In this document: positions 43,757-53,003 of the stretch, piece after piece | Layout of the letters: each line of letters begins with the position of its first letter | Numbering within the stretch: position 1 is the stretch's first letter | Assembly (NCBI GenBank): GCA_963205525.1 | Contig: CAUJJP010000210.1 | Coordinates: forward strand, 17,691-81,690 | Length of the DNA: 64,000 nucleotides | From: Pseudomonadota bacterium | GTDB taxonomy: Bacteria; Pseudomonadota; Gammaproteobacteria; Burkholderiales; Burkholderiaceae | Reading direction: 5' to 3' | Notes under the pieces: model-generated | Database searches by the model: none | The model's input: only the letters and a program-made list of their open reading frames with translations | Told to the model about the DNA's origin: nothing | Program-made: the position numbers and the translations under genes

Positions 43757-45025
43757 TCAGTAGCGCCCCGTCACCCCGGCCAGCCGCATGTAGGCATGCG
43801 CCAGCCAGGCCACCAGGCCGCGGCGCAGCCACAGCCGCCAGCGCGCCATGGGCAGCGGCCGGGTCACCTCCTGCGACACCGCGAAGGCGCGCTCCATGCG
43901 CTCGCCCAGGGTGGCGCTGAAGCCGCGGTCGCGCACGATGACGTTGGCCTCCAGGTTGAGCAGAAGCGACAGCGGGTCGATGTTGGAGCTGCCCACGGTG
44001 GCCCAGGCGCCGTCGATCACCGCCACCTTGGCGTGCAGGAAGGCCGGCGTGTACTCGAAGATGCGCACCCCGTGGCTGCGCAGCTCGTCGTACAGCACGC
44101 GTGCGGCGAGCGAGGCGATCCGGTAGTCCACCTTGCCCTGCAGCAGCAGCCGCACCTGCACGCCGCGTTGCGCCGCCTCGCGCAGGGCGCGCCGGAAGCG
44201 CCGCCCGGGGTAGAAATAGGGCACCGCGATGTCGATGCGCGACTTGGCACGCCGCATCGCCTCGACGTAGCGACGCTCGATGGCGTGGCGCTGGCTGAGG
44301 TTGTCGCGCACCACGAAGGCGGCGCGCACCGGCCGCGTGTCGCGCGGCGGCAGGCGCTCGCGCGGCGCCGCACCCAGGGTGCGCAGCAGCGTGCGCGTGC
44401 GGTCCAGCGGCGTCGGGCTGTGCAGCATCTTCTGCGCCTCGCGCCGCCAGCCGCGCCCCAGGTGGGCGCGCGCCCACATGGCGCGCGCGGCGTGCCGCAC
44501 CGGCTGCGCCAGCGGTCCGGCCAACTCGACCGCGAAGTCCAGCCGCGCGCTCTCGCTCCAGCCGTGCTTGAGGTCGTGGCGGTCGTCGATGACGTTGATG
44601 CCGCCGACGAAGGCCACTGCGTCGTCGACCACGCACAGCTTCTGGTGCATGCGCCGCATCTGCTGCGGCTGCAGCAGCTTCCACCAGCGGTCGACGGCAC
44701 GAAAGACCTCGAACCTGACCCCGCTGCCGGCCAGCCAGGCGTGCAGGGCGGCGATGGTGGCGCGGCTGCCGAAACCGTCCACCACCAGGTGCACCGCGAC
44801 GCCGCGGCGCGCGGCCGCGATCAGCGCGTCGACGACGACACGCCCGGCGCGGTCGTCGTGGAAGATGTAGGTCGCGAACCAGACCTCGCGCTGCGCCTGC
44901 GCAAGCGCACGCGCCATGGCCGGGAACAGCTGGTCGCCACCTTCGAGCAGATCGATCCGGTTGCCGCCTTCCCAGCGCACGCGCGGCGCGCGTGTCCACC
45001 AGAACTCGCCGGCGGGCGCGGCCAC
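43757..45025 (-). CDS. clsB: Cardiolipin synthase B-type phospholipase D protein
   Basis: A 422-residue protein with two HKD motifs: HQKLCVVDDAVAFVGG in the first half and HAKVAVIDGAWATVGSSN in the second, as needed for phosphatidyl transfer. The opening GNRIDLLEGGDQLFPAMARAL fits ClsB. The start is a GTG that overlaps the stop of the upstream nuclease gene (TAGTG at 45023-45027), so the two are translationally coupled, as ybhP-clsB are in E. coli. It makes cardiolipin at the inner membrane, in E. coli from phosphatidylglycerol and phosphatidylethanolamine or related substrates. Confidence 0.92.
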   Translation of the reverse strand: MAAPAGEFWWTRAPRVRWEGGNRIDLLEGGDQLFPAMARALAQAQREVWFATYIFHDDRAGRVVVDALIAAARRGVAVHLVVDGFGSRATIAALHAWLAGSGVRFEVFRAVDRWWKLLQPQQMRRMHQKLCVVDDAVAFVGGINVIDDRHDLKHGWSESARLDFAVELAGPLAQPVRHAARAMWARAHLGRGWRREAQKMLHSPTPLDRTRTLLRTLGAAPRERLPPRDTRPVRAAFVVRDNLSQRHAIERRYVEAMRRAKSRIDIAVPYFYPGRRFRRALREAAQRGVQVRLLLQGKVDYRIASLAARVLYDELRSHGVRIFEYTPAFLHAKVAVIDGAWATVGSSNIDPLSLLLNLEANVIVRDRGFSATLGERMERAFAVSQEVTRPLPMARWRLWLRRGLVAWLAHAYMRLAGVTGRY

Positions 45026-45783
45026 TAGGCCGGCTCCAGCTCCGCCACCAGCGGCAGGTGGTCCGACATCCGGGCCCAGCCACTGCCGCGCGGCACCAGG
45101 GTTGTCCGGCAGGCCAGGCCACGCAGGTAGAAGCGGTCGAGCGCGAACACCGGCACCCGCGATGGAAAGGTCGGCCGCGGCGGCGCCAGCCCGACGCCGG
45201 CACGCACGAGGCCGATGTCGCGCATCGGGCCGTCGAGCTTCTCGCCCCAGTCGTTGAAGTCGCCGGCGACGACGAGCAGTTCGTCGGGCCGGACCCTGGA
45301 TTCGATGAAGGCCGCCAGCCGCTGCACCTGGCGCATCCGGCTGGCGTGGATGAGGCCGAAGTGCGCCACCACCGCGTGCACCACGCTGCCGTTCCAGCGC
45401 ACCGGCACGTGCAGCAGCCCGCGCTGCTCGAACACGTGGTCGCTGACGTCGTGGTGACCGACGTCGCCCATCGGCCAGCGCGACAGCAGCGCATTGCCGT
45501 GTTCCCCCTGGCGCGTCACGGCGTTCGTGCGGTAGGCCACCTCGTAGCCCTCGGGGGCGAGGAAGGCGGCCTGGCCCTGGTTGGGCCAGCCCAGGTGGGT
45601 GTGGTCGAACTGGCGCGCCTGGCGCTCGTGGAACAGCCGCACCTCCTGCAGGAACACGAGGTCGGCGTCCAGCGCCTCCACCGCCAGCCCGAGGTTGTGG
45701 ATCTCCAGCCGCTTGCGCGGGCCGAAGCCGCGCACGCCCTTGTGGATGTTGTAGGTGGCCACGCGCAGGGTGTCCAGCGCCAT
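45025..45783 (-). CDS. ybhP: Endonuclease/exonuclease/phosphatase family protein (YbhP-like)
   Basis: A 252-residue protein matching YbhP in length and motifs: VATYNIHKG at the start, DLVFLQEVRLFHE, GEHGNALLSRWP, VVAGDFNDWGEKLDGP, and the terminal SDHLPLVAEL. The ATG at 45783 gives the family N-terminus; a GTG at 45843 that overlaps the nudB stop (GTGA) is an alternative that adds 20 residues and would be coupled. Metal-dependent phosphodiesterase or nuclease by family; its physiological substrate is unknown. Encoded directly ahead of clsB. Confidence 0.88.
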   Translation of the reverse strand: MALDTLRVATYNIHKGVRGFGPRKRLEIHNLGLAVEALDADLVFLQEVRLFHERQARQFDHTHLGWPNQGQAAFLAPEGYEVAYRTNAVTRQGEHGNALLSRWPMGDVGHHDVSDHVFEQRGLLHVPVRWNGSVVHAVVAHFGLIHASRMRQVQRLAAFIESRVRPDELLVVAGDFNDWGEKLDGPMRDIGLVRAGVGLAPPRPTFPSRVPVFALDRFYLRGLACRTTLVPRGSGWARMSDHLPLVAELEPA

Positions 45784-45839
45784 CAGGCTGGAGGCCGGTG
45801 CCGGCGGCAGCAGCGTACTGTGAAAGGGGTTGAACAGAC

Positions 45840-46532
45840 TCACGCGGCCTCGCAAGAAGACGCCGGGCCGCCCCAGGAACTCTTGACCCCCGCGGGGCCG
45901 AGCCCGGACGCATCGCCGTCCACTGCGGACGGTGATTCGCCTGGCGAGGGCCATGGGGCTTGCAAGCCCGATGGCGGGCTGGGCGCAGCCCGGCCCTGGG
46001 GGAGCTCAGAACTCTCAAGGAAACGCCGGGCCGTCCCAAGTTTCCTTGACCCCCGCGGGGGGCGGGCTGGGCGCAGCCCGGTCCTGGGGGCGCTCAGAAA
46101 GTGCGGCAGTTGCAGGATGGCCTCGGCGTTGCTGGGCGAGAAACAGCGATCGGCCGCCTCGCGCCAGGGCCACCATCCATGTGCGGTGTGTTCGCGCGGA
46201 TTCAAGCGTACCGCCGTGGCCGCCGGCACCTCCAGGCTGAAGACGTGTTCGGTGTTGTGCGTCACCCCGGGCGCGTAGCGATGGCGCCAGACCGGGTAGA
46301 TCTCGTAGACGTTGGCGAGCTGCCAGTCGCGCAGCAGGCCGCCCGCGATGCCGGTTTCCTCCGCCACCTCGCGCCGCGCGGTGTGGGCCAGCGGCTCGTC
46401 CTCGCGGTCCAGCGAACCGGTCACGCTCTGCCAGTAGCCGGCCTGGTCGGCACGCTCGATCAGCAACACCTCGAGCGCCGGCGTGTGCACCACCACCAGC
46501 ACCGAGCGCGGGATCTTGGGCGGCCGCGTCAC
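45840..46532 (-). CDS. nudB: Dihydroneopterin triphosphate diphosphatase (Nudix), with repeat-derived C-terminal tail
   Basis: Residues 1-145 are a normal NudB: RSVLVVVHTPALEVLLIERAD, the Nudix box GSLDREDEPLAHTARREVAE followed by ETGI, and WRHRYAPGVTHNTEHVFSLE. NudB removes pyrophosphate from dihydroneopterin triphosphate in folate synthesis. E. coli NudB is about 150 residues; this frame runs to 230. The extra tail, from about residue 146, is encoded by the repeat at 45861-46100 and is Pro/Ser/Gly/Arg-rich without a family match. The start is GTG, six bases after the DAHP synthase stop. The stop overlaps a GTG that could start the next gene. Confidence 0.88.
   Translation of the reverse strand: MTRPPKIPRSVLVVVHTPALEVLLIERADQAGYWQSVTGSLDREDEPLAHTARREVAEETGIAGGLLRDWQLANVYEIYPVWRHRYAPGVTHNTEHVFSLEVPAATAVRLNPREHTAHGWWPWREAADRCFSPSNAEAILQLPHFLSAPRTGLRPARPPRGSRKLGTARRFLESSELPQGRAAPSPPSGLQAPWPSPGESPSAVDGDASGLGPAGVKSSWGGPASSCEAA
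45861..46100. repeat. Duplicated GC-rich repeat inside the nudB 3' end
   Basis: Two segment types each occur twice. Type 1 starts CGCCGGGCCG and ends CTTGACCCCCGCGGGG (45861-45897 and 46024-46060). Type 2 starts GGCGGGCTGGGCGCAGCCCG and continues to GCTCAGAA (45973-46011 and 46061-46099). The type 2 copies are 88 bp apart and differ only at a few positions. GGGCTGGGCGCAGCCC is itself an inverted repeat. The right copy lies where nudB should end. This looks like a dispersed intergenic repeat that has inserted and lengthened the gene. Confidence 0.85.
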
Positions 46533-46538
46533 GGTGGT

Positions 46539-47633
46539 TCAGTTCGCCTGTCGCCGCGCGCGCACGGCGTCGGCCAGGCTGCGCAGCAGGGGTTCGGTGT
46601 CGTGCCAGCCCAGGCAGGCGTCGGTGACGGAGACGCCGGGACGCAAGGGCTTGCCGGGCTGCTGGTCCTGCCGCCCCTCGTGCAGATGGCTCTCCACCAT
46701 GACGCCGACGATGCGCCGCTCGCCGCCCGCGAGCTGGCGCCCGAGGTCGGCCGCGACCTCGATCTGGCGCCGATGGTCCTTGCGGCTGTTGCCGTGCGAG
46801 CAATCGACCATCACCTGCTCGCGCAGGCCGGCGCCGCGCAGCACGGCGCAGGCAGACTCGATCGCCGCGGCCTCGAAGTTGGGCGCCTTGCCACCGCGCA
46901 GGATGAGGTGACCGTCCGGGTTGCCGCGGGTCTCGAAGATCGCCGCCACCCCCATCTTGGTCATGCCCATGAAGGCGTGTGGCGCTGCGGCGGCGCGCAG
47001 CGCGTCGGCGGCCACCTGCACGCTGCCATCGGTGCCGTTCTTGAAGCCGACCGGGCAGCTCAGGCCGCTGGCGAGCTGGCGGTGGCTCTGGCTCTCGGTC
47101 GTGCGCGCGCCGATCGCGCCCCAGGCGATGAGGTCGGAGATGTACTGCGGGCTGAGCAGGTCGAGGAACTCGGTGCCCGCGGGCAAGCCCAGCTCGCTGA
47201 TCTGCAGCAGCAGCTCGCGCGCACGGCGCAGGCCCTCGTTCATGCGGAAGCTGCCGTCCAGCCGCGGGTCGTTGATGTAGCCCTTCCAGCCCACCGTGGT
47301 GCGCGGCTTCTCGAAGTACACGCGCATCACCAGCAGCAGTTCACCCGCGAGCTCGTCGGCGAGCAGCTTCAGCCGCCGGGCGTAGGCGATCGCCTCGTCG
47401 TGGTCGTGGATCGAGCACGGGCCGACGACCGCGACCAGGCGGTCGTCCGCCCCGTGCAGCACGCGCGCGATGGCGGCGCGCGTGACCTGCACCAGCGCCT
47501 CCACGCCGGGCGTGGCCGGCAGGTCCTGCAGCAGCAGGGCCGGCGTGACCAGGGGCCGCACCGAGGCGATGCGCAGGTCGTCGACCCGCGTCGTGTCGTG
47601 GGTGCCGGATTCTTCGATCGAGGCTTGGTTCAT
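46539..47633 (-). CDS. aroG: 3-deoxy-7-phosphoheptulonate synthase (DAHP synthase), class I
   Basis: A 364-residue AroF/AroG/AroH-type enzyme that condenses PEP and erythrose 4-phosphate, the first step of aromatic amino acid synthesis. VVGPCSIHDHDEAIAYARRL, MRVYFEKPRTTVGWKGYINDP, GARTTESQSHRQLASGLSCP and VMVDCSHGNSRKDH are family blocks carrying PEP and metal ligands. Which amino acid inhibits it is not decided by eye. It lies between aspS and nudB on minus, 49 bp after aspS and 6 bp before nudB, so is probably cotranscribed with the cluster. Confidence 0.95.
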   Translation of the reverse strand: MNQASIEESGTHDTTRVDDLRIASVRPLVTPALLLQDLPATPGVEALVQVTRAAIARVLHGADDRLVAVVGPCSIHDHDEAIAYARRLKLLADELAGELLLVMRVYFEKPRTTVGWKGYINDPRLDGSFRMNEGLRRARELLLQISELGLPAGTEFLDLLSPQYISDLIAWGAIGARTTESQSHRQLASGLSCPVGFKNGTDGSVQVAADALRAAAAPHAFMGMTKMGVAAIFETRGNPDGHLILRGGKAPNFEAAAIESACAVLRGAGLREQVMVDCSHGNSRKDHRRQIEVAADLGRQLAGGERRIVGVMVESHLHEGRQDQQPGKPLRPGVSVTDACLGWHDTEPLLRSLADAVRARRQAN

Positions 47634-47682
47634 GGTTCACGCGCCGCCGATCGCGGCCTCCCACCGCTGCTTGCAGGATCCG

Positions 47683-49470
47683 TCAGACCGGCTGCGCGTT
47701 GCGCAGCCGGATGTGCAGCTCGCGCAGCTGCTTCTCGTCCACCGGCCCCGGCGCCCCGGTGAGCAGGCATTGTGCGCGCTGCGTCTTCGGGAACGCGATC
47801 ACGTCGCGGATGCTCTCCGCACGCGTCATCATCGTCACCAGCCGGTCCAGGCCGAAGGCCAGCCCGCCGTGCGGCGGCGCACCGTACTGCAGGGCGTCGA
47901 GCAGGAAGCCGAACTTCTGCTGCGCCTCCTCGGGCGAGATCTTGAGCGCGTCGAAGACCTTGCTCTGCACCTCCGCGCGGTGGATGCGCACCGAGCCACC
48001 GCCCAGCTCCCAGCCGTTGAGCACCATGTCGTAGGCCTTGGCGATGCAGGCGCCGGGGTCGCTGTCCATCAGGTCCTCGTGACCGTCCTTCGGCGAGGTG
48101 AAGGGGTGGTGCACCGCGACCCAGCGGTCGGCCTCCTCGTCGTGCTCGAACATGGGGAAGTCGACCACCCAAAGCGGCGCCCAGCGGTCCTCGAACAAGC
48201 CGTGGCTGCGTCCGAACTCGCTGTGACCGACCTTCACGCGCAGGGCGCCAAGCGCGTCGTTGACGACCTTGGCCTTGTCGGCGCCGAAGAAGATCAGGTC
48301 GCCGTTGGCGGCCCCGGTGCGCGCCAGGGTCTGCGCCAGCGCGGCGTCGTGCAGGTTCTTCACGATCGGGCTCTGCAGGCCGTCGCGACCCTTGGCGACG
48401 TCGTTCACCTTGATCCAGGCCAGGCCGCGCGCGCCGTAGATCTTGACGAACTCGGTGTAGGCGTCGATCTCGCCGCGGCTCATCTCGCCGCCGCCGGGCA
48501 CGCGCAGCGCCGCCACGCGACCGCCCTTGCTCGTCGCCGGGCCGCTGAAGACCTTGAAGTCGACGTCGCGCATGAGGTCGGTCAGCTCGGTGAACTCGAG
48601 TTTGACGCGCAGGTCCGGCTTGTCCGAGCCGTAGCGGTGCATGGCGTCGGCGTAGCTGAGCTGCTCGTACACCGGCAGCTCCACCCCCAGCACCTGGCGG
48701 AAGACCTGGCGGATCATGCCTTCGGTGATGGCGCGGATCTCCTCCTCGCCGAGGAAGGAGGTCTCGAGGTCGATCTGCGTGAACTCGGGCTGGCGGTCGG
48801 CGCGCAAGTCCTCGTCGCGGAAGCACTTGGTGATCTGGTAGTAGCGGTCGAAGCCGGCCACCATCAGCAACTGCTTGAACAGCTGCGGGCTCTGCGGCAG
48901 GGCGAAGAACTGGCCGTCGTGCACGCGGCTCGGGACCAGGTAGTCGCGCGCGCCCTCGGGCGTGCTCTTGGTCAGCATCGGCGTCTCGATGTCGACGAAG
49001 CCCTGCTCGTCCAGATAGCGGCGCACCTGCATCGCCACCTTGTAGCGCAGCATCAGGTTCTTCTGCATCGCCGGGCGGCGCAGGTCGAGCACGCGGTGCG
49101 TCAGCCGCGTCGTCTCCGACAGGTTCTCGTCGTCAAGCGGGAAGGGCGGCGTCACGCTCGGGTTCAGGACCTCCAGCGTGTGGCACAGCAGCTCCACCTT
49201 GCCGCTGGTGAGCTGGGTGTTCTCGGTGCCCGCGGGCCGCGCCCGCACGAGGCCGGTGAGCTTGAGGCAGAACTCGTTGCGCACCTGCTCCGCGGTGGCG
49301 AACATGTCCGGCCGATCCGGGTCGCAGACGACCTGCACCAGACCCTCGCGGTCGCGCAGGTCGATGAAGATGACGCCGCCGTGGTCGCGTCGGCGGTGGG
49401 CCCAGCCCATCAGGGTCACGGTCTGGCCGAGCAGCTTCTCGCTGACCAGGCCACAGTAGGTGGTGCGCAT
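47683..49470 (-). CDS. aspS: Aspartyl-tRNA synthetase
   Basis: A 595-residue bacterial-type class II synthetase. The N-terminal OB-fold anticodon domain has [19 protein letters not shown]. Motif 2 is [19 protein letters not shown] and motif 3 is [14 protein letters not shown]; the bacterial insertion domain (about 290-420) is present. The ATG at 49470 is the standard start. In bacteria without AsnRS this enzyme also charges tRNA-Asn; whether that applies here cannot be told. Upstream lies a 51-bp tandem repeat. Confidence 0.97.
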   Translation of the reverse strand: MRTTYCGLVSEKLLGQTVTLMGWAHRRRDHGGVIFIDLRDREGLVQVVCDPDRPDMFATAEQVRNEFCLKLTGLVRARPAGTENTQLTSGKVELLCHTLEVLNPSVTPPFPLDDENLSETTRLTHRVLDLRRPAMQKNLMLRYKVAMQVRRYLDEQGFVDIETPMLTKSTPEGARDYLVPSRVHDGQFFALPQSPQLFKQLLMVAGFDRYYQITKCFRDEDLRADRQPEFTQIDLETSFLGEEEIRAITEGMIRQVFRQVLGVELPVYEQLSYADAMHRYGSDKPDLRVKLEFTELTDLMRDVDFKVFSGPATSKGGRVAALRVPGGGEMSRGEIDAYTEFVKIYGARGLAWIKVNDVAKGRDGLQSPIVKNLHDAALAQTLARTGAANGDLIFFGADKAKVVNDALGALRVKVGHSEFGRSHGLFEDRWAPLWVVDFPMFEHDEEADRWVAVHHPFTSPKDGHEDLMDSDPGACIAKAYDMVLNGWELGGGSVRIHRAEVQSKVFDALKISPEEAQQKFGFLLDALQYGAPPHGGLAFGLDRLVTMMTRAESIRDVIAFPKTQRAQCLLTGAPGPVDEKQLRELHIRLRNAQPV

Positions 49471-49517
49471 GGATGGCTCCGTGGAATGCGGTTCGGATGT
49501 CGTTCGTGGTCGGGTGC

Positions 49518-49619
49518 GGGCCGGCACGCAGGCCGCTGCCGCGGCACACGCCCGACCCGGTCAGTTTCGGGCCGGCACGCAGGCCGCTGCCGCGGCACAC
49601 GCCCGACCCGGTCAGTTTC
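49518..49619. repeat. Two perfect 51-bp tandem repeats between DUF502 gene and aspS
   Basis: The unit beginning GGGCCGGCACGCAGGCCGCT and ending GACCCGGTCAGTTTC occurs at 49518-49568 and again at 49569-49619 with no mismatch. Each unit contains the inverted repeat TGCCGCGGCA. The stop codon of the DUF502 gene (49612-49614) lies in the second copy. Recent duplication is likely because the copies are identical. Confidence 0.92.
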
Positions 49620-50235
49620 GCGTCGGTCCGGGTGCCACGACGCCCATCGAGATCACGTACTTCAGCGCCTCGTCGACGCTCATCTGCAAGGCCACCACGT
49701 CGGCGCGCGCCATCATCAGGAAGAAGCCGGAGGTGGGGTTGGGCGTGGTGGGCACGTAGACGCTGACGTAGTCGCCGCGCAGATGATCCACCACCTCCCC
49801 GCCGGGCTTGCCGGTGACGAAGGCGATCGTCCACGCGCCGGGGCGCGGGTACTGCACCAGCACCGCCTCCCGAAAGGCCTGGCCGCTGCTGGAAAACAAG
49901 GTGTCCGAGACCTGCTTGACCGAGCTGTAGATCGACTTGACGATGGGCACCCGGTGCATCACCTCGTGCCAGCGGTGCACCGCCCACTGCCCGAGCACGT
50001 TGGCGGCGAACACCCCGGTCAGGTACAGCGCCAGCAGCACCACCACCACGCCCAGCCCCGGCACCTTCTGCAGGGTCTGGATCGCCCCGTGCGCCGAGCC
50101 CGGCAGCACCGGCTCCAGCAGGCCCAGGACCCAGGCGAACACGCCATCCATCACGCCGAGCAGCCAGGACAGCACCGCCACCGTGATGGCCAGCGGCAGC
50201 CACACCAGCAGACCGGCGACGAGATGCTTCTTCAC
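49612..50235 (-). CDS. DUF502 family membrane protein
   Basis: A 207-residue protein beginning at GTG with VKKHLVAGLLVWLPLAITV, the family N-terminus. Two transmembrane helices are visible (about 8-30 and 55-80), followed by VPIVKSIYSSVKQVSDTLF and FVTGKPGG and VPTTPNPTSGFFLMM, which are the DUF502 blocks. Function unknown; the family is often encoded beside aspS and ubiquinone genes. The last codons and stop lie inside a 51-bp tandem repeat. It follows the FmdB-like gene by 25 bp. Confidence 0.9.
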   Translation of the reverse strand: MKKHLVAGLLVWLPLAITVAVLSWLLGVMDGVFAWVLGLLEPVLPGSAHGAIQTLQKVPGLGVVVVLLALYLTGVFAANVLGQWAVHRWHEVMHRVPIVKSIYSSVKQVSDTLFSSSGQAFREAVLVQYPRPGAWTIAFVTGKPGGEVVDHLRGDYVSVYVPTTPNPTSGFFLMMARADVVALQMSVDEALKYVISMGVVAPGPTRN

Positions 50236-50260
50236 GCGCGTATCAGCCGTGTCAGGGGTA

Positions 50261-50653
50261 TCAGGAGGAGGCAGGCGGCGCCGAGGCAGCGGGCTTGGAC
50301 TCGCCGCCCGAGGAGGCTGCGCTGGCCGGCTTGCCGGCGTCGCCGCCCGCAGGCTTGTCCGCGCTGCCGGCCTTGTCGGCACCGGACTTGTCGCCGGAAG
50401 ACTTGTCTGCGGCGTCGCCCGCCTTGGCGCCCGCGTCGGCAGCGGCCTTGGCACCGGCCTTGGCGCCGCCACCGTCGCGGAAGTCGGTCACGTACCAGCC
50501 CGAGCCCTTGAGCTGGAAGCCGGCGGCGGTGAGCTGCTTGGAAAAACTCGCCTGGCCACAGGCCGGGCAGACGGTCAGCACCGGGTCGGACAGCTTTTGC
50601 AGCACGTCTTTCGCATGGCCACAGGCGCTGCAGCGGTAGGCGTAGATCGGCAT
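50261..50653 (-). CDS. FmdB family zinc-ribbon regulatory protein
   Basis: A 130-residue protein. MPIYAYRCSACGHAKDVLQK and VCPACG give two CxxC pairs of a zinc ribbon (residues 8-11 and about 29-32), and FQLKGSGWYVTDF is the family's second block. The last 65 residues are an Ala/Gly/Lys/Ser-rich tail (for example KAGAKAAADAGAKAG), probably disordered and common in betaproteobacterial FmdB proteins. Role unknown; named after a putative regulator in methylotrophs. Confidence 0.88.
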   Translation of the reverse strand: MPIYAYRCSACGHAKDVLQKLSDPVLTVCPACGQASFSKQLTAAGFQLKGSGWYVTDFRDGGGAKAGAKAAADAGAKAGDAADKSSGDKSGADKAGSADKPAGGDAGKPASAASSGGESKPAASAPPASS

Positions 50654-50748
50654 CGGGTATCCCGAGGTCCAAAAACCCTCCATTCTAGCCGCCGGCGCCC
50701 TTGCCGGCCGAGACCACAAGGCAGCGGCAGTCCGCTGTGGGCACGATC

Positions 50749-52341
50749 TCAGCGACCGATGCCGATCGCTCCACCCATGGCCCCGATGGCGCCGACGGCC
50801 ACCAGCCAGCGCATCAGCACGGCGCCGAGCAGAAAGCCGGCAGCGGCCCAGAGCATGCCCTGCAGCAGGCGGCGGATCCTGCGCTGCTCGGCCAGCAGCG
50901 CCAACTGCACCGGGTCGGGCGGCGGCGGTGCGGCGCGCGCCTTCAGCGCGTCGTGCACCAGCCGCGGCAGCTCGGGCAGCATCTGGGCGTAGCGCGGCGC
51001 CTCCTTCTCCAGCCGCGCCAGCAGGCCACGCCAGCCCACCTGGTCGTTCATCCAGCGCTCGAGAAAGGGCTTGGCGGTGGTCCACAGGTCCAGCTCGGGG
51101 TCGAGCTGGCGCCCCAGACCCTCGATGTTGAGCAGCGTCTTCTGCAGCAGCACCAGCTGCGGCTGGATCTCGACGTTGAAGCGGCGCGAGGTCTGGAACA
51201 GGCGCATCAGCACCTGGCCGAGCGAGATGTCCTTCAGCGGGCGGTCGAAGTGCGGCTCGCAGACGGCGCGGATCGCGCCTTCCAGCGCGTCGACGCGCGT
51301 GTTCGCCGGCACCCAGCCACTTTCCACATGCAGCTCGGCGACCCGCTTGTAGTCACGCCGGAAGAAGGCGATGAAGTTGTGCGCCAGGTACTCCTTGTCG
51401 GTCTCGGTCAGGGTGCCGATGATCCCGAAGTCCAGCGCGATATAGCGCCCGAAGCTGCGTGGGTCCAGGCTGACCTGGATGTTCCCGGGGTGCATGTCGG
51501 CGTGGAAGAAGCCGTCGCGGAAGACCTGGGTGAAGAAGATGGTGACGCCGTCGCGCGCCAGCTTCTTGATGTCGACCCCGGCCTCGCGCAGGCGGTCCAT
51601 CTGGTTGATGGGCACGCCGTGCATGCGCTCCATCACGATCACCCCCGGCGTGCACAGCGGCCAGACCATCTCCGGCACCAGCACCAGGTCCAGGCCCTCC
51701 ATGTTGCGCCGCAGCTGCGCCGCGTTGGCCGCCTCGCGCACCAGGTCGAGCTCGTCGTGCAGGTAGACGTCGAACTCGGCCACCACCTCGCGCGGCTTCA
51801 GGCGCCGGCCGTCGGCGAACAGGCGCTCCACCCAGGCGGCGGCGGTGCGCATCAGGCGCAGGTCGTCGTCGATCGCGCGCAGCATGCCGGGCCGCAGCAC
51901 CTTCACCGCCACCTCGCGCCCACCCTTCAGGCGCGCCAGGTGGACCTGGGCGATCGACGCGCTGGCCACCGGCTCGGCGTCGAACTGCTCGAAGACGGCT
52001 TCGATGGGGCGGCCGAAGGCCTTCTCGATCAAGGCCCGTGACTGCGCCGCAGGGAACGGCGGCACGCGGTCCTGCAGCCGCGCCAGCTCGTCGGAAATGT
52101 CCGCGGGCATGAGGTCGCGCCGGGTCGACAGCACCTGGCCGAACTTGACGAAGATCGGCCCCAGCCTCTCCAGCGCCATGCGCAGCCGCACGCCGCGCGG
52201 TGCATCCAGGCGCCGGCCGACGGTGATCGCATGCACCAGCACGCGCACCCAGCGCTGGCGCAAACCCGACAGCGCGAGCTCGTCGAGCCCGAAACGCAGC
52301 GCCGTGAAGGCGATGACGAGCAGCCGCGCGAGGTGGCGCAT
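50749..52341 (-). CDS. ubiB: Ubiquinone biosynthesis ATPase/kinase-like protein UbiB
   Basis: A 530-residue atypical kinase-like protein (ADCK/COQ8 family) needed for ubiquinone synthesis. [20 protein letters not shown] carries the K-x-G-Q motif, [10 protein letters not shown] the nucleotide-binding Lys, [17 protein letters not shown] the catalytic-loop equivalent and ALDFGIIG the DFG equivalent. Two C-terminal transmembrane helices (about 483-500 and 505-525) anchor it. The ATG at 52341 lies 7 bp after ubiJ; the open frame extends upstream without family sequence. Confidence 0.95.
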   Translation of the reverse strand: MRHLARLLVIAFTALRFGLDELALSGLRQRWVRVLVHAITVGRRLDAPRGVRLRMALERLGPIFVKFGQVLSTRRDLMPADISDELARLQDRVPPFPAAQSRALIEKAFGRPIEAVFEQFDAEPVASASIAQVHLARLKGGREVAVKVLRPGMLRAIDDDLRLMRTAAAWVERLFADGRRLKPREVVAEFDVYLHDELDLVREAANAAQLRRNMEGLDLVLVPEMVWPLCTPGVIVMERMHGVPINQMDRLREAGVDIKKLARDGVTIFFTQVFRDGFFHADMHPGNIQVSLDPRSFGRYIALDFGIIGTLTETDKEYLAHNFIAFFRRDYKRVAELHVESGWVPANTRVDALEGAIRAVCEPHFDRPLKDISLGQVLMRLFQTSRRFNVEIQPQLVLLQKTLLNIEGLGRQLDPELDLWTTAKPFLERWMNDQVGWRGLLARLEKEAPRYAQMLPELPRLVHDALKARAAPPPPDPVQLALLAEQRRIRRLLQGMLWAAAGFLLGAVLMRWLVAVGAIGAMGGAIGIGR

Positions 52342-52348
52342 GCCCCGG

Positions 52349-52879
52349 TCAGGTCTGCGCGCCGCCGAAGCGACCGCCTGCCTTGACCGCGACGGCGGCC
52401 GCGCCACGCACGCCGCGCGCCAGGGCAGCGCCCAGCCGCGCCAGCTGGTGCGCGGCCATCGGCGGCAGCACGCGCGCGAGGTCCGCCTCGACGTCCCAGC
52501 GCAGGTTGGCGAGCAGCCAGTTGACTTCCGCCGCCAGCTGGGCGTCGCCCTCGATCTCCACCGCCGGCGTCTCGCCGGCCAGCGCGCGCGCCACCAGCAG
52601 GGCCGGGTTGCCGGCCTGAAAGCGCAGGCTCAGGTCGGGCGCGGAGCCATCTCCCGCCGCATCCCAGTCCAGCAAGCCGGCGGGCGTGACGGCAAAGGCC
52701 AGGCGCGGCAGCGGCGGCAGCAGGCCGGGCCAGGATGCCGGCTGAAGCTCGATGCGGCGTCCGGCGTGGGGACGCAGGCGGTCGGTGGCCGCCGGCTCGG
52801 CCGCCAGCACGTGGTTGAGCACCAGCGTGGCGCGCGCCATCACCGCCGGGGCGAGCAGTTCATGCAGGGCTTGCAGCAT
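52349..52879 (-). CDS. ubiJ: Ubiquinone biosynthesis accessory factor UbiJ (SCP2 domain)
   Basis: A 176-residue lipid-binding accessory protein of the soluble ubiquinone synthesis complex. [23 protein letters not shown] and [19 protein letters not shown] are UbiJ features, and [20 protein letters not shown] is the conserved C-terminal block. It lies 7 bp before ubiB. ubiE, often upstream, is absent: an exopolysaccharide operon begins divergently 124 bp away. Confidence 0.9.
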   Translation of the reverse strand: MLQALHELLAPAVMARATLVLNHVLAAEPAATDRLRPHAGRRIELQPASWPGLLPPLPRLAFAVTPAGLLDWDAAGDGSAPDLSLRFQAGNPALLVARALAGETPAVEIEGDAQLAAEVNWLLANLRWDVEADLARVLPPMAAHQLARLGAALARGVRGAAAVAVKAGGRFGGAQT

Positions 52880-53003
52880 GCGTCAATTGTAGGCAGCCCG
52901 CCCCCTAAGCCCGGGCACCGCCGCCGCCGACACGGCGAAATGCAGCAGCGACAATCGTCATTCTTCCTGCCCTGCCCAAGAGACCCCCGAGGCGGCCGAT
53001 CCG

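Noticed and set aside
45861..46090. A new C-terminal domain in NudB
   Set aside because: The coding sequence is a duplicated nucleotide repeat with inverted symmetry, so it is better explained as a repeat insertion than as a folded domain.
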